Below, piece by piece: positions 58,894-64,000 of a stretch of DNA of 64,000 nt. The translations under genes were made by a program, and so were the position numbers. The notes under the pieces were generated by a model, which worked only from the letters and a program-made list of their open reading frames with translations, searched no databases and was not told the DNA's origin. Each line of letters opens with the position of its first letter. The first letter of the stretch is position 1. The DNA comes from Chryseobacterium gleum (GTDB lineage: Bacteria > Bacteroidota > Bacteroidia > Flavobacteriales_D > Sanyastnellaceae): the NCBI GenBank assembly GCA_945881835.1, contig CAMCVP010000003.1:1-64000 (forward strand), read 5' to 3'.

Positions 58894-59622
58894 TCAATCG
58901 AGATAGTCTCGAACGATTTCGTCGAGCTTCGCTTTCATTTCACCCGCGCTTATTGGGCTGTAGGAGGTCGGAACTTGAAAATCTTCCGGAGAAGTTTTTT
59001 GAAATGTGACTTCACGTGCGCGCACTTGCATGCGTCTACCGTATTGCTCAATGTCATAACCTAAGAGCGTTCCTTCAACACCGGCGTAGGTATTCCACCA
59101 GTTGTTTCCGTCTAAATCTAACTTGGTTGTGCTATACAACTCAACCGATGGAAGTGAGTCGCTTTTGAAATAAGCAATGGTTTTTTTGCATTCGTAACCA
59201 GCAATGGTCATGGTTTCTTCAGTAGGCTCTAGACGAACAGAAGGGAATTGTTTGATCCATTCGTTGAACTCACCCTCTTTCAAATGCATGACATAATCAC
59301 TTCCGAAACACGCTACCAAATGATTGAATTCTTTCTTTTCGTGATCAATGATAAACTCGGATTTCACAATACCATAGGCAGATTCAATCTTGGTGTGCTG
59401 ATGGTCACCATCGAAAATACAAGTCATTTCACTGGGAAAAAGGGCAAGCTTAATATCGTTCGTTTCGTAAGGAAAGGTGACGTCGTAAATAATCTTTCCC
59501 TCCTGATGACCGAAGTACGGAATGTTGTCGCAAGACTGAAAGACAATGATTGAAAGCATTCCAACAAGAAATGTTGTAAGATTCAATTTATTTAATGCTG
59601 TCAATCGTCTCAAAATTTTCAT
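58894..59622 (-). CDS. Lipoprotein, possibly DUF4412/GLPGLI-like
   Basis: A 242-residue lipoprotein with lipobox VFQSC (Cys ~31). The mature part is beta-rich (GKIIYDVTFPYETNDIKLAL, MTCIFDGDHQHTKIESAYGI) with the motif TIAGYECKKTIAYF, seen in DUF4412 and GLPGLI-type lipocalin or LolA-like folds; this assignment is tentative. The frame is open further upstream, but the Met at 59622 starts a standard lipoprotein signal. A TAATATTG (-7-like) lies 5 bases before it. It is first in a set with the RnfD-like and DUF2330 genes. Confidence 0.75.
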   Translation of the reverse strand: MKILRRLTALNKLNLTTFLVGMLSIIVFQSCDNIPYFGHQEGKIIYDVTFPYETNDIKLALFPSEMTCIFDGDHQHTKIESAYGIVKSEFIIDHEKKEFNHLVACFGSDYVMHLKEGEFNEWIKQFPSVRLEPTEETMTIAGYECKKTIAYFKSDSLPSVELYSTTKLDLDGNNWWNTYAGVEGTLLGYDIEQYGRRMQVRAREVTFQKTSPEDFQVPTSYSPISAGEMKAKLDEIVRDYLD

Positions 59623-59678
59623 GTCCACAATATTACCACATTTTAAAATTAAACTTGTGGTTTTCCGCGGATGCATTG

Positions 59679-59686
59679 TAAATTCG
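59679..59686 (+). promoter_or_regulatory. Probable -7 element for cmk
   Basis: TAAATTCG (one mismatch) lies 21 bases before the GTG start of cmk. Confidence 0.5.
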
Positions 59687-59707
59687 TGCATTCAATTCCC
59701 TAACCAA

Positions 59708-60415
59708 GTGACCAACAAAATCAACATTGCCATAGATGGCTATTCTTCTTGCGGAAAAAGTACATTGGCGAAGGCCATAGCAAAAAATTTGAATTACAAC
59801 TATATCGATTCTGGCGCAATGTACAGAGCAGTTGCTTTTTATGCCCTAGAGCACGGATATGTTCAAAATAATGGAAGTATCGATGAGAAGATGTTGGTGG
59901 AATCGCTTCATTTGATTTTGATTCAATTCAAATACAACTCAGATACACAAGAAATAGAAACGTTTTTGAATGGGACCTGTGTCGATAAGGAAATTAGAAG
60001 TATGCAAGTGAGTTCTCACGTTTCTGCCATTAGTGCAATCAAGGCCGTTCGTGAAAAGTTGGTGCGCATTCAACAGCGCATGGCTGAGAATGGCGGCGTT
60101 GTTATGGATGGAAGAGACATTGGTACCGTTGTGCTTCCAGAAGCAGAATTGAAAGTCTTTATGACTGCAGACGTTGAAGTAAGAGCGCAACGCAGATTCC
60201 TCCAATTGAAAAATAACGGCGTAAGTATAGCCATCGAAGATGTCCGCGAAAACATTGCGCAGCGAGACTTACAAGATACCACACGTGCTGCAGATCCACT
60301 TCGTAAAGCAGCGGACGCAATTGTTTTAGACAATTCGAACTTAACCGAGGAAGAGCAGTTTTCTTTCCTTATGGTTCAAGCAAAAAAGGCCATCGAGGCG
60401 AAAGCCATAGCGTAA
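59708..60415 (+). CDS. cmk: Cytidylate kinase
   Basis: A 235-residue (d)CMP kinase. The P-loop is AIDGYSSCGKSTLAKAIAK at the N-terminus, followed by YIDSGAMYRAVAFYALEHG, the NMP-binding insert (SSHVSAISAIKAVREKLVRI), MDGRDIGTVVLPEAELKVFM and the LID arginines near RDLQDTTRAADPLR. The frame is open upstream, but GTG at 59708 gives the normal start two codons before the first strand and follows a -7-like box. Divergent from the lipoprotein gene. Confidence 0.95.
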   Translation: MTNKINIAIDGYSSCGKSTLAKAIAKNLNYNYIDSGAMYRAVAFYALEHGYVQNNGSIDEKMLVESLHLILIQFKYNSDTQEIETFLNGTCVDKEIRSMQVSSHVSAISAIKAVREKLVRIQQRMAENGGVVMDGRDIGTVVLPEAELKVFMTADVEVRAQRRFLQLKNNGVSIAIEDVRENIAQRDLQDTTRAADPLRKAADAIVLDNSNLTEEEQFSFLMVQAKKAIEAKAIA

Positions 60416-60490
60416 TTCATTCACATTTCAATGTTGTAAAATACGTTTAGACTTTTTCAGTTACCTCATGTGTGCGAATAACTTTAACAC

Positions 60491-63400
60491 ATGAAGAAAT
60501 TTTTGAAATGGCCTGTCCTTGCTTTAGTAGTTTTACTTCTTTCCTTCCGAACAAAATTTGCCGCAACTAGCGAAGCTCCTTTCGCAGAACCTTGTATTGC
60601 AACTTGCGCAGCATCTTTCACAGAATCCTGGTCCGACAGCCTCATCAAGACCTTAACCCTCGATCAGAAAATTGGTCAACTCTTCATGGTTGCCGCGTGG
60701 AGCGACGAGAAGAAAGAATCGTACAATCCAACGCAAATCGATGCTCTTATCAAAAACAATGGCATTGGTGGAATTATTTTCTTTCAAGGAGGCCCCGTTC
60801 GTCAAGCGAAGTTGACCAATCGTTTTCAGTCCAAATCAAAAATTCCTTTGCTCATAGGTATCGATGCTGAATGGGGACTAGGTATGCGCTTAGACAGTAC
60901 CATTTCTTTCCCACGCGCAATGACGTTGGGAGCATCTATGGATGAAAAGTTAATTTATGAATTCGGAAAGGAAGTCGCTCGTCAATGCAAGCGCATTGGT
61001 GTTCACATGAACTTCGCGCCAGTTGTTGACGTGAATTCCAATCCAAAGAATCCTGTTATTTCGAATCGTTCATTCGGTGAAAACGCCGATCGCGTGACGA
61101 CCTGTGGAATGGCCTACATGAAAGGCATGCAGGACAATGGCGTGTTGGCAAATGCAAAACATTTTCCCGGACATGGGGATACAGATGCCGATTCGCACAA
61201 GGAACTTCCTGTTGTAAATAAAAATTACGCGCAGCTTTCTTTCAATGAATTCAAGCCTTACAGAACCATGTTTGAAAACGGATTGGCAAGTGTTATGGTC
61301 GCGCATCTTTCGCTTCCTGAGTTCGAAAAGGAAGCACACGTTCCCAGTACACTTTCAAAAAACATTATCACAGGGTTGCTTCGCGACAGTTTGAAGTTCG
61401 AAGGATTGGTGCTTACAGATGCGATGAACATGGAAGGCGTTGCTAAATATTTTCCGGCAGGGGAAGCCGATGTGCGCGCCCTCATTGCAGGCAACGACGT
61501 TGTCTTGTTTCCCCTGAATGTGCCGTTGGCTATTCAAAAAGTGAAAGAAGCGATTCAACAAGGAAGAATTACAGAAGCAGAAATTACAGCGAAAGCACTG
61601 AAAGTTTTGAAGGCGAAAGAGCGCGTTGGGGCGCACAAATTCAAGTTAATTCCAATCAAAGGGATTTCGAGTGATTTGAATTTGCCTTATGCTACAGCCC
61701 TACGCAGACGATGCATTGAAAGTTCAATTACGGTGATTTCCGAAAGTAAAATACCTTACGAAGATTCAGACAAATGGCAGAAGCCTTTGGGGGTTGTGGT
61801 TATCGGTGACGATGTGAATTGCGCCTTTGCAAAGAGCGTAGATCAATACAAAGCCGCAGAGATTTATTCGTTAGGAAAAGAATGCACCGATGCTGAAATA
61901 CAATCGGTCATTTCAAAAATGAAAGAAAATTGCACCGATGTGCTTGTTGCATTTTTGGGAACAACAAACAAGGCAAACACCAATTTTGGAATTACATCGA
62001 ACGGCACGCATGCTGCGGAAAAAATTGCGGAGCACTTCAACACAACAGTGGTCATGTTCGCTTGTCCGTATGCCTTAGAGAAATCGGAATGGAAGGGTGT
62101 GAATTCTTTCGTTGTCGCTTATCAGCCCGACGATTTAACGCAACAAGTAACAGCAGATGCCATATGTGGCGTTATTTCTTTTCAAGGAAAATTACCTGTT
62201 TCTGTTGGAACGAAATTCAAAGAGGGGCAAGGCAAGGTTTTTCAAACCGCAGGAAGAATGCGTTATTTGAAGCCTTCTCAAACGGGATGGTTCAGTTTCG
62301 TGACGAGCAGTGCTCAAACAAACGGGAACAGCAGTGTTTATGTGGAAGACATGATGGCGAATGCCCCAACGGAAGTTTCAGGAACAGAAACAAATTTATT
62401 CTCGAAGGTCGATGAGATTGTAAAGGAAGGATTGGATCAAGGTGCTTACCCGGGATGCCGCGTTTTAATCGCGAAAGACGGCGTTATTCTTTACAACAAG
62501 AGTTTTGGATACTTAGACAAGGCGAAGACACAGAAAGTGTCTGAAAACTCGATATACGACCTTGCTTCGGTGACAAAGATGCTTTCGACGACGATGGCAT
62601 TGATGAAATTGGTAGATGAAGGAAAGATAGATGTGGAAAAAACCATTGGCGAATACATTGATTTTCCTGAAGGACATCCGCATGCAAAGATGCAGCTGAA
62701 GCGCATGTTGTCGCATACTGCCGGACTTCCGGCTTGGAAGGATTTCACCAACTTAACGGTGAATGGAGGAGAGTGGGACGGCAACTGCTTATCGAAGGAA
62801 CATACCGATAAATGTAGCAATCCGGTTTGTGCAGATATGTGGACAACCAAGGAAATGACCGATTCGATTTACAATGAAATTCTAGAGGTGAAGTTGAATC
62901 CAGATCAAGGCTATTTGTACAGTGATTTGGGTTATTACTACTACAAGAAAATGATCGAAAAAATTACGGGAGTGCCTTTGGATTTCTATGTTTCAGAATC
63001 GTTCTATAAGCCAATGGGGTTGCGTTCTATGGGTTACAATCCGCAAGCGAATTGGCCGGTTAAGATGATTGCGGAAACGGAAACGGATTCAAAATGGAGA
63101 CGTCAGGCGGTTCGTGGATATGTGCACGATCAAGGGGCGGCTCTAATGGGAGGAGTTGCCGGGCACGCAGGTTTATTCGGCAACGCCAACGACTGCGCTG
63201 CGTTAATGCAAATGTGTTTGAACGACGGGCAATATGGAACAAATGAATTCTTTCACCATGAAACCATGGATTTGTTTACAGCCCGTCATTTCAAAGACAA
63301 CAGAAGAGGTTTGGGATTTGATAAACCTGGATTCACGAAATGGAGCGGAGCAACAGGACCTTCAGCAAGCGACGAGAGCTTTGGTCATTCCGGATTCACA

Positions 63401-63556
63401 GGAACGCTTTGTTGGGCAGACCCAGCAAACGGAACAGTATTCGTTTTCTTAAGCAATCGCAATTGCCCGAGTTCTGAAAACTGGAAGATTAACGACTTAC
63501 GTATTCGTCCTAGAATTCAAGAAGAAATTTACAAGTTGTTTCCTGTTAAACCGTAG
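60491..63556 (+). CDS. Secreted fusion of GH3 beta-N-acetylglucosaminidase and beta-lactamase-fold serine hydrolase
   Basis: A 1021-residue protein: signal peptide (1-about 24), GH3 domain (~40-400) with the NagZ-type loop KHFPGHGDTDADSHKELP carrying the Asp234-x-His236 acid/base dyad, and nucleophile Asp310 in VLTDAMNMEGV. A GH3 C-terminal-like region covers ~420-600. A serine beta-lactamase/esterase domain (~640-1010) has the S-x-x-K pair Ser693/Lys696 (DLASVTKMLS), Tyr in YSDLGYYYY and GHSGFTGT near the end. The pairing suggests peptidoglycan work: removing GlcNAc and cleaving or transferring a peptide or ester. bshA follows. Confidence 0.93.
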   Translation: MKKFLKWPVLALVVLLLSFRTKFAATSEAPFAEPCIATCAASFTESWSDSLIKTLTLDQKIGQLFMVAAWSDEKKESYNPTQIDALIKNNGIGGIIFFQGGPVRQAKLTNRFQSKSKIPLLIGIDAEWGLGMRLDSTISFPRAMTLGASMDEKLIYEFGKEVARQCKRIGVHMNFAPVVDVNSNPKNPVISNRSFGENADRVTTCGMAYMKGMQDNGVLANAKHFPGHGDTDADSHKELPVVNKNYAQLSFNEFKPYRTMFENGLASVMVAHLSLPEFEKEAHVPSTLSKNIITGLLRDSLKFEGLVLTDAMNMEGVAKYFPAGEADVRALIAGNDVVLFPLNVPLAIQKVKEAIQQGRITEAEITAKALKVLKAKERVGAHKFKLIPIKGISSDLNLPYATALRRRCIESSITVISESKIPYEDSDKWQKPLGVVVIGDDVNCAFAKSVDQYKAAEIYSLGKECTDAEIQSVISKMKENCTDVLVAFLGTTNKANTNFGITSNGTHAAEKIAEHFNTTVVMFACPYALEKSEWKGVNSFVVAYQPDDLTQQVTADAICGVISFQGKLPVSVGTKFKEGQGKVFQTAGRMRYLKPSQTGWFSFVTSSAQTNGNSSVYVEDMMANAPTEVSGTETNLFSKVDEIVKEGLDQGAYPGCRVLIAKDGVILYNKSFGYLDKAKTQKVSENSIYDLASVTKMLSTTMALMKLVDEGKIDVEKTIGEYIDFPEGHPHAKMQLKRMLSHTAGLPAWKDFTNLTVNGGEWDGNCLSKEHTDKCSNPVCADMWTTKEMTDSIYNEILEVKLNPDQGYLYSDLGYYYYKKMIEKITGVPLDFYVSESFYKPMGLRSMGYNPQANWPVKMIAETETDSKWRRQAVRGYVHDQGAALMGGVAGHAGLFGNANDCAALMQMCLNDGQYGTNEFFHHETMDLFTARHFKDNRRGLGFDKPGFTKWSGATGPSASDESFGHSGFTGTLCWADPANGTVFVFLSNRNCPSSENWKINDLRIRPRIQEEIYKLFPVKP

Positions 63557-63564
63557 TACTTTTG
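63557..63564 (+). promoter_or_regulatory. -7 promoter element for bshA
   Basis: TACTTTTG is an exact match, immediately after the GH3-fusion stop codon and 25 bases before the bshA ATG. Confidence 0.65.
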
Positions 63565-63589
63565 CAATGGAGTTCTGCTCCCTTGCACT

Positions 63590-64000
63590 ATGGAAAAAAA
63601 ATTGAAGATTGGTATTGTGTGCTACCCAACATTCGGAGGTAGTGGTGTGGTTGCAACCGAGTTGGGAAAGGCACTTGCGGAAAAAGGACATGAGATTCAT
63701 TTCATCACTTATTCGCAGCCCGTTCGTCTTGGATCTTTAAGGAAAAATGTGCGCTATCACGAAGTTAACGTAAGTGATTACCCGTTGTTTTTATATCCAC
63801 CTTACGAACTAGTTCTAGCAAGTAAAATGGTAGATGTTGCGAAGCACGAAGGACTAGATCTTCTGCATGTGCATTACGCTATTCCGCATGCAAGTGCCGC
63901 ATACATGGCGAAGCAAATATTGAAAAGAGAAGGCATCAATTTACCAGTTATCACTACACTTCACGGCACCGATATAACCTTGTTGGGAAGAGACGCTTCC
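63590..64000 (+). CDS. bshA: N-acetyl-alpha-D-glucosaminyl-L-malate synthase, 3' end outside the window
   Basis: The first 137 codons of a GT4 glycosyltransferase that joins GlcNAc to L-malate, the first step of bacillithiol synthesis. The BshA-type N-terminus [20 protein letters not shown] is clear. [51 protein letters not shown] and [14 protein letters not shown] follow. The gene runs off the window in frame. An earlier ATG at 63567 is out of frame. A -7 box lies 25 bases upstream. Confidence 0.95.
   Translation, partial: MEKKLKIGIVCYPTFGGSGVVATELGKALAEKGHEIHFITYSQPVRLGSLRKNVRYHEVNVSDYPLFLYPPYELVLASKMVDVAKHEGLDLLHVHYAIPHASAAYMAKQILKREGINLPVITTLHGTDITLLGRDAS

Noticed and set aside
59546-59707. 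Extended N-terminus of cytidylate kinase
   Set aside because: It overlaps the divergent lipoprotein gene and precedes the P-loop by ~55 unneeded residues; GTG at 59708 fits family length.
61930-62415. A 161-residue plus-strand frame with many cysteines
   Set aside because: It is a shifted frame inside the intact GH3-beta-lactamase gene.
1-64000. CRISPR arrays, insertion sequences, prophage genes, rRNA, riboswitches
   Set aside because: I looked for spaced repeats, transposase or integrase motifs, rRNA cores and conserved aptamer motifs and saw none; the gene content is chromosomal housekeeping and envelope functions.

Overview
The window looks like a chromosomal segment of a Bacteroidota bacterium, most likely of the order Flavobacteriales. 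The evidence is as follows. Four secreted proteins end in type IX secretion (T9SS) sorting domains. Many families here are typical of the phylum (DUF2851, DUF3078, DUF4249, DUF4920, YwqK/MORN proteins, a GH3-beta-lactamase fusion, BshA). Promoters carry the TAnnTTTG -7 element rather than TATAAT, and translation starts sit behind A-rich stretches, almost never behind a Shine-Dalgarno sequence. The window is gene-dense, with no intergenic gap above 300 bases, and I see no insertion sequence, phage, CRISPR array or rRNA.

Layout. 1-7473: the end of the spc operon and the alpha operon (rplF-rplR-rpsE-rpmD-rplO-secY-map-infA-rpmJ-rpsM-rpsK-rpsD-rpoA-rplQ), closed by a terminator. 7581-10165: carA and a multi-pass membrane protein. 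10218-11153: mdh on the minus strand. 11280-15190: a tight run of a YwqK-like protein, a T9SS subtilase and a T9SS alpha/beta hydrolase. 15228-15301: a CAT-anticodon tRNA. 15340-17661: hutI and aroC. 17666-21112: a large secreted PNGase F homologue interrupted by a LamG domain. 21218-23831: DUF2851, a PspC-like protein and rpsF-rpsR-rplI. 23913-28743: uvrB, a lipoprotein and a T9SS trypsin-fold protease. 28835-31214: a glycosyltransferase, an ECF-type sigma factor and rsmG. 31609-32313: an orphan response regulator, divergent from the menaquinone cluster.

32352-40669 is a nearly complete menaquinone operon (hotdog thioesterase, menF, menD, menB, menA, a membrane protein, menC, menE), followed by an Ham1-type NTP pyrophosphatase; most junctions overlap by 1-4 bases. 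It would carry chorismate to demethylmenaquinone; menH and the final methyltransferase are not in the window. 40706-46729: accA, a large OmpA/TPR-like lipoprotein, DUF3078, a repeat protein, an M16 protease and DUF4920. 46761-49913: an MBL hydrolase, a radical SAM protein and an agmatinase-family enzyme. 49920-56426: sucC, a LolD-like ATPase, DUF983, DUF4249, an HtrA protease and a long-form GAPDH. 56477-59622: a DUF2330 / RnfD-like / lipoprotein set. 59708-64000: cmk, the GH3-beta-lactamase fusion and the start of bshA.

The most interesting signals are: (i) a full AAGGAGG Shine-Dalgarno sequence before rplI, in the operon for bS6 and bS18, which help hide the anti-Shine-Dalgarno sequence in this phylum; (ii) nested CTTGAA/TTCAAG inverted repeats at the GAPDH promoter and leader; (iii) back-to-back divergent promoters that leave almost no leader; (iv) a PNGase F homologue split by about 500 residues; (v) a multi-pass membrane protein translationally coupled inside the menaquinone operon; (vi) a DUF2330-RnfD-like module without the rest of an Rnf complex.
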